From Candidatus Kirkpatrickella diaphorinae (GTDB lineage: Bacteria; Pseudomonadota; Alphaproteobacteria; Acetobacterales; Acetobacteraceae), in the NCBI RefSeq assembly GCF_025736875.1, contig NZ_CP107052.1:1538001-1602000 (forward strand): a stretch of DNA of 64,000 bases, in the 5' to 3' direction. Each line of letters starts with the position of its first letter. The first letter of the stretch is position 1. Under the pieces are notes generated by a model. The model had not been told where the DNA came from and did not search any database. It worked only from the letters and a program-made list of their open reading frames with translations. Below are positions 18,719 to 28,253 of this stretch, one piece after another. Both the position numbers and the translations under genes were made by a program.

Positions 18719-19477
18719 TCAGACGGGGGGCTTCAGGCGACGTTGCGCCCGGCGGCAGATGCGCAGCGTGCCGGGGTGATCAGGCTGCGCGGTGCGCCAT
18801 GACTGGCAAAGGGTTATAACGAATGCAGGGTTGTCCTTCCCCGCATCATTGAGCCAGTTCGCAACTGAATCCTGAACATATTTATGTGTTTCCGTCTGCA
18901 AAGGGTTCAGCAATGGCAGGATCGGTGAGGGGTCACGCCGCAAAGCCGGGATATGCCGGGTCCAGACACCGCGCGGCCGCAGGACTTCAATGGCGAAACG
19001 CCGGATATTCGGGTCCGTGTCACGCACCCAGGGCGTGAGCGTATCGATCGCCTCCGCAAGGCGCGCGGCGAGCGCGGGGCGGACGGCCATCCACGCCCAC
19101 TCCCGCACTCCGAAATGCCGATCCGCCGCGAAAGGCCGGATGGCGCGACAAAGTTCGCTGGCATTCTGCCGCGCTTCTTCATGGAGGGCTTCGATCGTCG
19201 CATAGGCCGCAAAACCACGGATTGTGTCACTCGCGTGAGACTGTAAGGCACGGATCTCCCCCTCCGAATGAAGCGACCCGAGCAGCGCCCCGGCGCGCCG
19301 CATGCGCGCAACAAATCCCTGATTTTGGAGATCCAACGCAGAAATCTCTTCCGGCGGGAGACCAAGGCGCCGGAGAAGTCGCGCCATGTCGATCGCCAGC
19401 ATGTCCGCCAGATGGCGCGTTTCGGCCGTCCCTTCCTGAAGTGCGGCAAGATGTGCGGGTGGGATGTTCATCGACAT
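18719..19477 (-). CDS. DNA alkylation repair (AlkD-like) HEAT-repeat protein (252 aa)
   Basis: All-helical protein resembling the AlkD-type alkylpurine glycosylase superfamily: REWAWMAVRPALAARLAEAI, WVRDTDPNIRRFAIEVLRPR, and YVQDSVANWLNDAGKDNP, a signature near residue 210. The WVRD..P..RRFA.E..RP arrangement matches the HEAT-like repeats that wrap around DNA. Enzymatic activity is not certain, because many homologues are only annotated by fold. An acidic residue in the position of AlkD's catalytic Asp cannot be fixed from sequence alone. It is followed by the divergent XRE gene. Confidence 0.8.
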   Translation of the reverse strand: MSMNIPPAHLAALQEGTAETRHLADMLAIDMARLLRRLGLPPEEISALDLQNQGFVARMRRAGALLGSLHSEGEIRALQSHASDTIRGFAAYATIEALHEEARQNASELCRAIRPFAADRHFGVREWAWMAVRPALAARLAEAIDTLTPWVRDTDPNIRRFAIEVLRPRGVWTRHIPALRRDPSPILPLLNPLQTETHKYVQDSVANWLNDAGKDNPAFVITLCQSWRTAQPDHPGTLRICRRAQRRLKPPV

Positions 19478-19728
19478 AAAAAACCTTCCCCGAACCGGAT
19501 ATTCTTACCGCAGAGAGACGGGACAGCGAGTCGCAACGCCTCAACATCATTTTACCATGATGCGCCGCCATGGCGATTCCCTGCCCGGCTGACGACGGCC
19601 CGGGCGGCAAAATCGACTGTCCCCCTCAAATCCCCATATCCCACTTTCATGTGGCGAGACTGAAATCGTCCGTTTTCTTCGCCGCCGGATCAGTATATCT
19701 TCAAGAAATTGTAAGAAGGAATAATCAT

Positions 19729-19983
19729 TTGCTACAATCGAGAGACATACCACAAGAAAACGTGCGGCAGATTTTTGCCCGAAGATTGCGTGCGGAGAGA
19801 GATGCACGTGCCATTACACAGAAGCAGATTTGCGAGAGGACGGGTCTCGGCCAGCCATTTATTTCAAATGTTGAGAGAGGCAAAATCACCATCAGTCTCG
19901 ATAATGCCGGAAAAGTGGCCGCGGCCCTCGGCCTGCCACTGCATAAGCTTCTCGAACCCTGTGGTCATGGGAGAGGCGGCTGA
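19729..19983 (+). CDS. Small XRE-family HTH regulator, TTG start (84 aa)
   Basis: HTH_3 domain at about 15-70: FARRLRAERDARAITQKQIC, then GLGQPFISNVERGKITISLD. The reading frame extends upstream to 19570, but the upstream part is Pro/Arg-rich and not conserved-looking. GAAGGA with eight bases to a TTG at 19729 (LLQSRDIPQENV) marks the probable start. A strong hairpin at 19998-20018 ends the transcript. Target unknown; it is divergent from the AlkD-like gene. Confidence 0.75.
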   Translation: MLQSRDIPQENVRQIFARRLRAERDARAITQKQICERTGLGQPFISNVERGKITISLDNAGKVAAALGLPLHKLLEPCGHGRGG

Positions 19984-19997
19984 TGATGATATTGTCG

Positions 19998-20022
19998 GCC
20001 CGGGCGTCACGCCCGGGCTTTG
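19998..20022 (+). terminator. Terminator after the small XRE gene
   Basis: GCCCGGGCG (19998-20006) and CGCCCGGGC (20010-20018) form a perfect 9-bp GC-rich stem with a TCA loop, followed by TTTGAT. The T-run is short, but stem and position, 15 bases after the stop, support it. Confidence 0.7.
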
Positions 20023-20079
20023 ATAAAAGTGATGCGGGGCTCTCTGACGTCAGCGCGCTCAGATAGGCCGCATCATGTC

Positions 20080-21078
20080 TCAAAAAACGGTATTGACCGC
20101 AAATTGGGGGGCGACATTCATGTTGGTATTATGCCCGGCGACATAAATGGCGCAGCCAGCAATGATGCCGAAACGCGGCGACCAGCTGAACTCCATCGCG
20201 GGCGCAACCTGCCAGTCTGATGAGGAGGCACCTTTTGTGTTGACGGTCCTGCCATTGCCATCGACACCGCGCACGCGGGCGCCATTAGCCCAGTCACGTG
20301 CGAAATCCATCGCCATGACCCAGCGTTGGCTGAGGCCATATTCAAGCGAAAATCCCGCCTGTCCATTAATACCCGGTCGGCCCCACCCGCGAAATCCGCG
20401 CTCCGTCCCATAAGATGAAATATCGACGAGCCGCGCTGAACTGATCGCCCGACGGAAATTCCCCCAGGCACGCACGCGGAAATTATGTCCATTCGGAAAA
20501 ATGAACGTCGATTGCTGCACGATCGCGGTGCGGAACACCCAGGCCCCGCCCCCGACGCCATCCGTCGCGCGCCCGAGATGCGCGTAATCCCCGGTCGGGG
20601 CCAACACACCGGCAAAGACGGCGACGGTCGGCACGTAATGCTCCGGGTGGGGTTTGACGACCGTCAGAATGGCATCAAGCGGCAGATCATTGAATTTGAT
20701 GCCGCTTGTGGTCGGGCCGTGATCTTTCCAACCATAGGACATGGCGGGAAATGTCTGAAGGCTCAGGCGGTCCGTCACGCCATATTTGAACATGGTGCTG
20801 CTGGTGACCGTGCGCTGATGAGCCGGCAAAGGCAGACGAACCCCATCGGCACGGAAGAACCCTGCCGGCTCGGTGTAAGTCATGTAGGGCTCGACCCCGA
20901 GAATACCGGCTTTTGGCTGGGCGCCGGACGGTGAGACGAGTGAACCCGTGTACCATTGCTCATAATGATGTGAGGGCAAACCGCCCTCCGCTTTGACAAG
21001 AGGCATGTCGAGCAGCATGACGAGAACAGCGAGCAGGGCAATTTGCAGGGATTTCATCAGACGAAAATCTCTCATCAT
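20080..21078 (-). CDS. Outer-membrane beta-barrel protein, phenol-degradation/transporter type (about 332 aa)
   Basis: The signal peptide is a hydrophobic segment SLQIALLAVLVMLLDMPLVKA ending in AEGG. The mature part is made of alternating beta strands with aromatic ends and finishes in Phe (AVNTVF), as outer-membrane barrels do. Motifs such as PYMTYTEPAGFFRADG and MFKYGVTDRLSLQTFP resemble the PF13557-type 'MetA pathway' barrels. The substrate is unknown. I use the ATG at 21078; 21075 and 21057 are nearly as good. Downstream is the XRE terminator region. Confidence 0.75.
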   Translation of the reverse strand: MMRDFRLMKSLQIALLAVLVMLLDMPLVKAEGGLPSHHYEQWYTGSLVSPSGAQPKAGILGVEPYMTYTEPAGFFRADGVRLPLPAHQRTVTSSTMFKYGVTDRLSLQTFPAMSYGWKDHGPTTSGIKFNDLPLDAILTVVKPHPEHYVPTVAVFAGVLAPTGDYAHLGRATDGVGGGAWVFRTAIVQQSTFIFPNGHNFRVRAWGNFRRAISSARLVDISSYGTERGFRGWGRPGINGQAGFSLEYGLSQRWVMAMDFARDWANGARVRGVDGNGRTVNTKGASSSDWQVAPAMEFSWSPRFGIIAGCAIYVAGHNTNMNVAPQFAVNTVF

Positions 21079-21574
21079 CGATTTTTCATTCACCAAAGGG
21101 GAACCCAACTCGATTGCGGGTTAACAGATTTGACATTGTTAATGTTAAAGTTTGACGTGCATCAAGCCCGTAACCCTGTTTTTCTGGCATAGTGGTTCAT
21201 GACGTGGGAACTGTTGCAATTTCGATACAAATATAAATGTGAGATTAAAGTACAGATGCGGTGAGACCGACATGATGGCGTCTTCGGCCTTTCCTGCTCA
21301 CGCCGCATGATATCGCGGTGATCTTTCCATGACCGGAATCTGGCAGAAAACGTAAAAGGGGCTTTAACTTCCGTCCGGCGAGGCGGAAAAATCGCCGTCC
21401 GGTCAGTGAGATCGAACATAAAAGCGCATATTTCGCTAAAAAACCTGTTCGGAATGTTGTGGAAAGGGGTTAGAATGGCTCAAGCAATTCAAATATCTCA
21501 CATTTTGGAACAGGGCGCGCCGACACAAATTCATTTCGCCCCATTTTAATCCAGGAAAGACAGGTATCGGACCG
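21079..21574. other. Intergenic stretch between barrel protein and Nudix gene
   Basis: AT-rich next to the barrel gene start (around 21,110-21,250), with short frames on the minus strand (e.g. 21162-21419) that lack a ribosome binding site. It holds the divergent promoters; no terminator or repeat was found. Confidence 0.45.
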
Positions 21575-22069
21575 ATGTCTCGCTCAGATTGTCATCCTTC
21601 GGAAAAGCGCGCCCATCCGCGCCCGACCATTGCCACCCTGGCCGTCACCCTGCGGGATGACAGCGTGCTCCTCGTCCGGCGCAACAACACGTCGGAGGCC
21701 GCAAGATGGGGCCTTCCCGGTGGGGAAGTCAATTGGGGCGAGACCATACTTGATGCGGCACAGCGAGAAATGTCGGAGGAATCGGGCCTGACGACCCGGC
21801 CACGCCACGCTTTTTCAGCGCATGAAATTATCGAAACTGACGATGCGGGTAACCCCAGCCGCCATATCATTTTCATCGCCGTGCTTTGCGCCTGGGTTGA
21901 TGGGCAGCCCGGCGGCGGCGATGATGCACATGAGGCGCGCTGGTTCCGGCTGGAGGATCTCGCGAATCCGGGCCTGAATCTCAATGCGAATGTCGTTGAA
22001 ATCGTCCGTCAGGCCGCCGCCTTTCATCACGACCACGCTTTGGGCGGTTCCATGACTGTCGGCGCCTGA
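21575..22069 (+). CDS. Nudix hydrolase (164 aa)
   Basis: A full Nudix box stands at about residues 50-72: GEVNWGETILDAAQ followed by REMSEESGL, matching Gx5Ex7REUxEExGU with all glutamates present. The N-terminal TIATLAVTLRDDSVLLVRRN and WGLPGG are also typical. It hydrolyses a nucleoside diphosphate linked to X, substrate not predictable. It precedes thiD by about 290 bases and need not be in the same unit. Confidence 0.9.
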   Translation: MSRSDCHPSEKRAHPRPTIATLAVTLRDDSVLLVRRNNTSEAARWGLPGGEVNWGETILDAAQREMSEESGLTTRPRHAFSAHEIIETDDAGNPSRHIIFIAVLCAWVDGQPGGGDDAHEARWFRLEDLANPGLNLNANVVEIVRQAAAFHHDHALGGSMTVGA

Positions 22070-22355
22070 GCGACCAACTTTTCCCGGTAAAAAGAGTCGC
22101 GAGAAAAAGAGCGAGAAGCGTCCGGGAATGTGAGTCCCCCCTCGCCCCGTGCCACGCTGAAACAAGGTCACGACGCGACCTGCAATTTCTGCCTGAGACT
22201 GACATCGCTTCAACATGGCTTTCCCACCATGACGGACGTTGCCCGGCCGTTTGACGGCCATCATTTGACGCCGCACCGCCTTCGGACAAAAATGCGCGTG
22301 GGGACATCAAGCTCTCAATGCTGAGCTTTTTTAAGAAATTGGAAGGTGGGACGGT

Positions 22356-23201
22356 TTGATATCACGAACGCCCATTTCGAATCTCCTGACCATCGCGGGC
22401 ACGGACCCCACGGGCGGGGCTGGTATTCAGGCGGATCTCAAAACATTCTCCGCGCTTGGTGCATATGGCATGTCCGTCATCACCGCTGTGGTGGCGCAAA
22501 ATACGCGCGGCGTTAGCGCTGTTACCCCGATGACGCCGGACTGTGTCGCCGCCCAGATCGACGCCGTGTTTGATGATGTGCGGGTGGATGCTGTCAAAAT
22601 CGGCATGTTGCATGAAGAGGGCATTATCAAATCTGTCGCCTCACGCCTGCGCCATTATCGGCCTGACATCATTGTCCTTGACCCTGTCATGATGGCAAAA
22701 AGCGGTGACCCTCTGCTTGACCCGAACGCGATCAGCGCTCTCAAAACATATTTACTCCCTCTCGCGACGCTTGTGACGCCCAACCTGCCGGAAGCGGCCG
22801 CTTTACTGGGTGCGTCAGTGGCACAATTCGATGATGAAGTCCGGGCGCAATTGCATGATTTCTCGAAGCTCGGCGCGCGCGCCACTCTGCTTAAAGGTGG
22901 TCACAGCCATAATGTCACTGAAAGCACGGATTGGCTGCACGACATGTCGCGCGCCGAGGATGAACCGATTGCCTTCACCTCTCCACGCATCGACACGCAT
23001 TGCGACCATGGCACAGGTTGCACGCTTTCCGCAGCCATCGCGGCGCTCTTGCCGCAGCATGATCTGATCTCTTCCATTCGCCGCGCTAAAACCTATCTCG
23101 ATGGCGCTCTGGCTGCGGCCCAGGCGCTTTCAGTGGGCCAGGGACATGGCCCCCTGCATCATTTCCATGCAATGTGGCCGACCCATCCGGCAGCACGCTG
23201 A
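22356..23201 (+). CDS. thiD: Hydroxymethylpyrimidine/phosphomethylpyrimidine kinase (281 aa)
   Basis: Bifunctional kinase that phosphorylates HMP and HMP-P, giving HMP-PP for thiamine synthesis. Ribokinase-like fold: [21 protein letters not shown] with the substrate loop at about 12-25, [15 protein letters not shown], and an anion-hole [17 protein letters not shown] (GTGC) at about 220. Start is TTG at 22356 after GGAAGGTGGG. It is separated from thiE and thiC by the four-copy secreted-protein cluster. No riboswitch is visible before it. Confidence 0.93.
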   Translation: MISRTPISNLLTIAGTDPTGGAGIQADLKTFSALGAYGMSVITAVVAQNTRGVSAVTPMTPDCVAAQIDAVFDDVRVDAVKIGMLHEEGIIKSVASRLRHYRPDIIVLDPVMMAKSGDPLLDPNAISALKTYLLPLATLVTPNLPEAAALLGASVAQFDDEVRAQLHDFSKLGARATLLKGGHSHNVTESTDWLHDMSRAEDEPIAFTSPRIDTHCDHGTGCTLSAAIAALLPQHDLISSIRRAKTYLDGALAAAQALSVGQGHGPLHHFHAMWPTHPAAR

Positions 23202-23473
23202 GACAGATTTTACCTTCAAAGATGGGCGCGACCTGATATTGCGCCTGCACAGAATCTCAAGCCACCCTGCCCCGAAGGAAAAAACGCCGCTCGATGGACG
23301 CGTCCTGAATACTGGACATGCAAGCGCGCGCAACAACTTTGAAAAGGTTGGAAAATCGCGGCGCGCGTAAGACATTTAAAATAAGTTTTCCAACTAAATC
23401 CGGGCAAGCTATTCCCGCGCACTTTATAATGCGCCCCTCACGCAACGAAAAAAAAATAAGACGGATGTGATTG

Positions 23474-24859
23474 ATGTTAAGAAAAGCAACGTCAGCGATG
23501 CTGCTAATGGCAAGCTGTGCGACCAATGCGCACGCTATCACACCTTCAGGTGGATGGAAACTTCAGGAAAAGACCATTGGCGCAAAAGATTACTCAATGC
23601 GCATAGATGTCGACCCCGGAGAAAAATACAATCTTCCCGGCATGGCGCCCTCATCCGTCTATTGGGCACAGTATGTCACCTTTAACGAGCGAGAAGAGCA
23701 ATACAAAAGCAGAACCGGCTAACTCGGACTGATGCGCGGTGATGGCGTCAAACGCGCCATCGCGTCCATCTGGGGCGGGCTCGACGCAAAAGCGGGCGCC
23801 ATTCCCGTGGTGAAATGCAATGAGTTCGGCGCCTGCGTCAGCATCAACGGACCGTACAATTGGAAGGTCGGGCATAATTATCGCTTCCGCATGGAGAAGA
23901 GCGCGCGAACGCCGTCCGACGCACAGGGCGTTTGGTGGGAGTACACGCTTGCCGATCTAACGACAGGCACAGTCGCTATCCTCGGGGAACTGAAATCCCC
24001 CCTATGGGGCGGGCTCCGCAATGATAACGGCGTTTTCCTGGAATATTTTCAAGGGCCTTGGGATTGTAGGACGCTTCGCCATGCGCGCGTGACGATGGGA
24101 CAGATCAGAGGGAATTATGGTGAGGCTAGTGCGTTGGCCTCCTCAAACGGGGATGCCTATGGTGATCCGCATAGCTGCGCACGGGAAAACATCCTCCCGG
24201 GCATGGTCCCCAATGATTATGAGTCGTCATCCTGGAATGTCAATGGCACGTTAACGTTACTCGCAGACCAGTTCCTGGGCCTTCATCAATGGGGGAAATA
24301 TGAGAGCAATGCCAGAAAAGGCATGATGTTTGTCAAGGACGTCAAGGCGACGGAGCCCTATATTTTCGAAGCTTTGCATAACGGCAAGTACGGGCCTTTC
24401 CCGGTAGAGGGGCAGGATAATAAGGATTGGAAGTCGATCGGTGCTGGCTACCCGATCATCAATGACCTCCGTCTGCGCGACCAGCGCGTCCATGAGTGGA
24501 ATGAAAGAAAAAATGACGACGTCAAGATAGGCGATTACTTCATTTATCATAATCCTTATAATGGAGATACTGAGTATTTCCGGATCAAGAGCAAGAATGC
24601 CTGGTATTACCCGACTGACAAATCGGATAATGACGGTTGGCAGTATGTTGGTCGGATGCCGAAAAAGAGCGACGTGCTCTGGTCCCACGTTCCGGAACAT
24701 TTACGCGATGCGAAAAACCCGGTCGGGAAGAAAGGCTGGGTCTATAAAGACACGGCGCGCGGCGATTATTACATCCTCCGAAATGACGGGCAGTACGGCA
24801 ATTTCCCTGCCGCGACAAAGGATAATCAATGGTGGCAATATCTCGGTAAAGCCCTGTAA
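23474..24859 (+). pseudogene. Secreted repeat-protein paralogue 1, interrupted by a nonsense codon
   Basis: First of four tandem paralogues. The reading frame from ATG at 23474 stays open to codon 82. TAA at 23720-23722 follows GGC, and the frame then continues to 24859 without a shift. The paralogues have Gly-Tyr-Leu-Gly-Leu-Met-Arg (GGC/GGT TAT CTC) at this point, so a single T-to-A change made TAT into TAA. If intact it would be 461 aa with signal peptide, N-terminal jelly-roll-like domain and three C-terminal repeats. It could also be read through. The remainder still has the same motifs (EPYIFEALHNGKYGPFPVEG, DNQWWQYLG), showing recent decay. Confidence 0.85.
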
Positions 24860-24891
24860 AATCTGACCCGGGTAACGCCATGAGGTACGGA

Positions 24892-24950
24892 GGGGGCCGC
24901 ATGTCCGCGCCAGACACACTCTGTTTCGCCAGAGGCGCGCGGCCCCCTTT
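24892..24950 (+). terminator. Terminator after paralogue 1
   Basis: GGGGGCCGC (24892-24900) pairs with GCGGCCCCC (24939-24947), followed by TTT. The loop is long (38 bases) and itself holds pairing bases. It lies 33 bases after the stop of the first paralogue. Confidence 0.55.
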
Positions 24951-25018
24951 ACCTTCAGTTGAAAAGCCGTCTTCATGATGAGACGCGCGTCAAATAATTT
25001 CAGAAACGGATCTGATCA

Positions 25019-26395
25019 ATGATAAGGAAAGCGACGTCAGCTTTGCTGCTGATGGCAAGCTGCGCCATCAATGCGCACGCCATCGTTCCGTCGGGCGGCT
25101 GGACCCTTCAAGACGAAACACCTTTATCGAAAGATTTCGCGATGCGGATCGACGTTGATCCGGGAGAGAAATCCGGCTCGTTCTTCGACATCCCTTCAAA
25201 TGCGTTCTGGGGGGAAGAAATCATCTTCAAGGAGGCGCGCGGCGGACATCTCGGACTTTCAAGAGAGAATGGCGAGAAATTCGCCACCATCGGCATTTGG
25301 GGCGCGCTTGAAGCGAAACCGGCCTCGCTTCTCTTCACCCATTGTGACGACACGGATCAATGTATCGGGCTGAGTGGGTCTTACGATTGGCGGGTCGGGC
25401 ATAATTACCGCTTCCGTGTCGAGAAAAGCCCGCGCACGACATCCGACGATACAGGCGTCTGGTGGCAGGTCACCCTGGCAGATCTGTCATCCGGGACAAT
25501 CTCACTCCTCGGTGAGATCAAAACCGTCAAGACAGACGGTATCGAACGTTTCAGCAATGCTTTCCTCCAATATCCGGAGGTCTCGGGAGCGACGGAGGAT
25601 TGCACAGCTCACCGGCATACACTTGCCACCTTAGGCCAGACCAGAGGCGCGTGGGGTGTCGCAGGCGCTCTCGACTCCTCGAACGGCATGTCCTATGGCA
25701 AGCCGGATGTCTGTAACCTGACCACCCGCCTCCCGGGTATGACGCCGAAAGATTACAGCTCCGCCTCGTGGGAGGAGAATGACGCTGTGACGTTGCTCGG
25801 CAATAATTTCATGGGCATTCATCAATGGGGTGATTTCGGGAAACAGGCCAAAAAAGGCATGTTGTTCGTCAAGGACCTTTCCGAGGAGGAACCTTACATT
25901 TTTGAAGCTCTGGGTGATGGCGAATATGACATCTTCCCGAGAGAGGGACGCGATAATGGTCAATGGAAGTCTCTCGGTAAGGGCTACCCGATCATGAATG
26001 ATCTCTTCTCCCGGCAACAGCGCCTTCGGGAATGGAGCGAGCGTAACGATGATGAAACATCGATCGGCGATTACTTCATTTACCATAACCCGTATTTTGA
26101 CGAGACTGAGTATTTCAGGCTGACAAAAAAAGATGCGGGAGAATTCCCGATCGATAAGTCAGATAATGATCATTGGCACTATGTCGGACGCTATCCGAAG
26201 AAGAATGATGCGCTCTCCTCACGCCTGACCGTGCATTTTCAGGATGAGAATGACAGAAAAGGTAAAAAAGGATGGCTCTATTTCGACATGTCGTCGGACG
26301 GCTTTTACATTCTGCGTAAAGATGGCGCGTATGGGGCCTTCCCTGAAATAGCGGGTGATAATGAGTGGTGGCAATATATCGGCCATCATTCCTGA
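25019..26395 (+). CDS. Secreted repeat protein, paralogue 2 (458 aa)
   Basis: Signal peptide MIRKATSALLLMASCAINAHA, cleaved after AHA; MASC might be a weak lipobox, but Met at -3 is unusual. Residues 30-230 are beta-rich (RIDVDPGEKSG, WGEEIIFKE, YDWRVGHNYRFRVEKS) and loosely resemble DUF3472-type carbohydrate-active or binding domains. The C-terminal part has three related units: EPYIFEALGDGEYDIFPREG, TEYFRLTKKDAGEFPIDK and FYILRKDGAYGAFPEIAG, each ending near DN..W.Y/S.G. Binding to carbohydrate or host surface is an inference. Least similar of the four. Confidence 0.75.
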   Translation: MIRKATSALLLMASCAINAHAIVPSGGWTLQDETPLSKDFAMRIDVDPGEKSGSFFDIPSNAFWGEEIIFKEARGGHLGLSRENGEKFATIGIWGALEAKPASLLFTHCDDTDQCIGLSGSYDWRVGHNYRFRVEKSPRTTSDDTGVWWQVTLADLSSGTISLLGEIKTVKTDGIERFSNAFLQYPEVSGATEDCTAHRHTLATLGQTRGAWGVAGALDSSNGMSYGKPDVCNLTTRLPGMTPKDYSSASWEENDAVTLLGNNFMGIHQWGDFGKQAKKGMLFVKDLSEEEPYIFEALGDGEYDIFPREGRDNGQWKSLGKGYPIMNDLFSRQQRLREWSERNDDETSIGDYFIYHNPYFDETEYFRLTKKDAGEFPIDKSDNDHWHYVGRYPKKNDALSSRLTVHFQDENDRKGKKGWLYFDMSSDGFYILRKDGAYGAFPEIAGDNEWWQYIGHHS

Positions 26396-26588
26396 TCGGC
26401 GAAAATGGGGTTCGGTCACGCAACGGGGCCGGGTCCTGATGCAGTCATTGTGGCCCCGCCCTTCAAGATGGTCATGCCATGAACTTCAATCTTTGATGAC
26501 GGTCTCCCGTCGAAAGATGGCCATAGCCCAGCCCGTCAAAACCGTCAGCCACACCCTCAACAATCAATAATAAACGGACAGAACAATC

Positions 26589-27968
26589 ATGAAAAAGGTG
26601 ACGTCGGCCTTGCTCCTCATGGCAAGCTGTGCCGGAACTGCCGGGGCCGCGACCCCGACAGGCAATTGGACGCTGCGAGATTTTGCCGGCTATGCAAAAG
26701 ATTACGCGCTCAGGATCGATGTTGACCCTGGAGAAAACTATTTAACGGAAAACCCGTCCCCCTCTTCCGTCTTCTGGCCGGAATTTATCAATTTCATTGA
26801 ACCGGCGGAATATAAAAAAAGCCGCTATGGTTATCTTGGCCTGATGCGCGGAAATGGTATGAAATTTGCCATCGTGACCGTTTGGGGCGGGCTTGACGCC
26901 AAAGGCGGCACCCTGCACACGTCAAAATGCTTCGATGAAAATCCATGCGTCAGCATTAAAGGCCATTATGACTGGAAGGTCGGGCATAATTATCGCTTCC
27001 GCATGCAGAAGAACGCAAGTCTCGCATCGGACACAGCAGGCGAATGGTGGCAGTTCACGCTGGCCGACCTGACAATGGGGACGGTCTCCGTACTCGGCAG
27101 CCTCAAATTGCCTTATTGGGGCGGGATCAGCCCCTCAAACCAGGCCCACCAAACCTACATGGATGGCTCTTTTGACTGCGCATCCATGCGTCATGCGCGC
27201 GTGACGATGGGTCAGATAAGGGCCAATTATAATGGCTCCAACGTTCTGAAATCATCAAGTGCCGCGACGACGGGTGAGGCCGATCTTTGCGCGACGGAGA
27301 ACATCCTTCCCGGAATGAGCGTGAAAGATTACGGAACCGCCGCATCAAATGATGGCGGCACATTCACTTTTATGGGGGATAATTTCCGCGGTCTCCATCA
27401 ATGGGGCCAGTTTGAGAGCAAAGCCCGAAAAGACATGATGTTCGTCAAGGATCTTTCCGAGCCGGAACCTTATATTTTTGAGGCGCGGCATGATGGCAAA
27501 TACGGTCCCCTACCCTTAGAGGGTGAGGATAACGATGATTGGAAGTCGATCGGTGTCGGCTACCCGATCATCAACGACCTCCGTCTGCGTCATCAACGTG
27601 TCCGGGAATATAGTGAGCGCAATAATCCTGATGTCCATATCGGGGATTATTTCATCTACCGAAATAACTATAATGGAGACACTGAATATTTTCAGCTCAA
27701 GATGAAACGGGGAACAAATTTCCCGATCGATAAAAAAGATGATGCTTTCTGGCGGTATGTCGGTCGCTACCCCAAGAAAAGCGACAAATTATGGTCTTTT
27801 CTGCCCGTGCATGAGCGTGACTCCGAACATCCGACGGGAAAGAAGGGATGGCTTTATAAAAGCGCACTCGGTGCACTTTATGTCCTGCGCCAGGATGGGG
27901 AATATGGAGAATTTCCCTATCTGATGGAAAATAATAAATGGTGGGAGTTTGTCGGTTTCTCTCCCTGA
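26589..27968 (+). CDS. Secreted repeat protein, paralogue 3 (459 aa)
   Basis: Same architecture as paralogue 2. The signal peptide is MKKVTSALLLMASCAGTAG with AGAAT after it. The N-terminal domain differs by an insertion around ENYLTENPSPSSVFWPEF. Repeats: EPYIFEARHDGKYGPLPLEG, TEYFQLKMKRGTNFPIDKKD and LYVLRQDGEYGEFPYLMENN, ending in WWEFVG. Cys pairs in the mature part (KCFDENPC and others) suggest disulfides in the periplasm or outside the cell. Function unknown. Confidence 0.75.
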   Translation: MKKVTSALLLMASCAGTAGAATPTGNWTLRDFAGYAKDYALRIDVDPGENYLTENPSPSSVFWPEFINFIEPAEYKKSRYGYLGLMRGNGMKFAIVTVWGGLDAKGGTLHTSKCFDENPCVSIKGHYDWKVGHNYRFRMQKNASLASDTAGEWWQFTLADLTMGTVSVLGSLKLPYWGGISPSNQAHQTYMDGSFDCASMRHARVTMGQIRANYNGSNVLKSSSAATTGEADLCATENILPGMSVKDYGTAASNDGGTFTFMGDNFRGLHQWGQFESKARKDMMFVKDLSEPEPYIFEARHDGKYGPLPLEGEDNDDWKSIGVGYPIINDLRLRHQRVREYSERNNPDVHIGDYFIYRNNYNGDTEYFQLKMKRGTNFPIDKKDDAFWRYVGRYPKKSDKLWSFLPVHERDSEHPTGKKGWLYKSALGALYVLRQDGEYGEFPYLMENNKWWEFVGFSP

Positions 27969-28253
27969 AAAAGCTTCTGCAAATCCGGCCCTGGTCGTGG
28001 CCCGCCTTCATCGGGACAGAACCGGCAACGCACGTGGATGCGTATGGAAAGCGCGGGCGTCGCTCACGGGCGGCCTGATTGCAGCGTGGCCGGGAGGGTC
28101 TGAGCGCTTCAGAACCGTCTGCCCCTTGAGGCCATCGCCCGCCATCACAGCACCCGCCAGCGTTCAGCAACCGGTTTCGGGCCATGATGCGTATAGAGGC
28201 TCATGCTGCGCTGTAATGACATGATAATAAGGCAAAGAAAGCAGACCTGAACA

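Noticed and set aside
21162-21419. Minus-strand frame upstream of the barrel gene
   Set aside because: No ribosome binding site and no protein-like pattern; it overlaps the expected promoter region.
23732-24859. Second half of paralogue 1 as a separate gene starting at ATG 23732
   Set aside because: It is in the same frame as the upstream part, and sister genes are continuous across this point, so it is the remainder of one interrupted gene.
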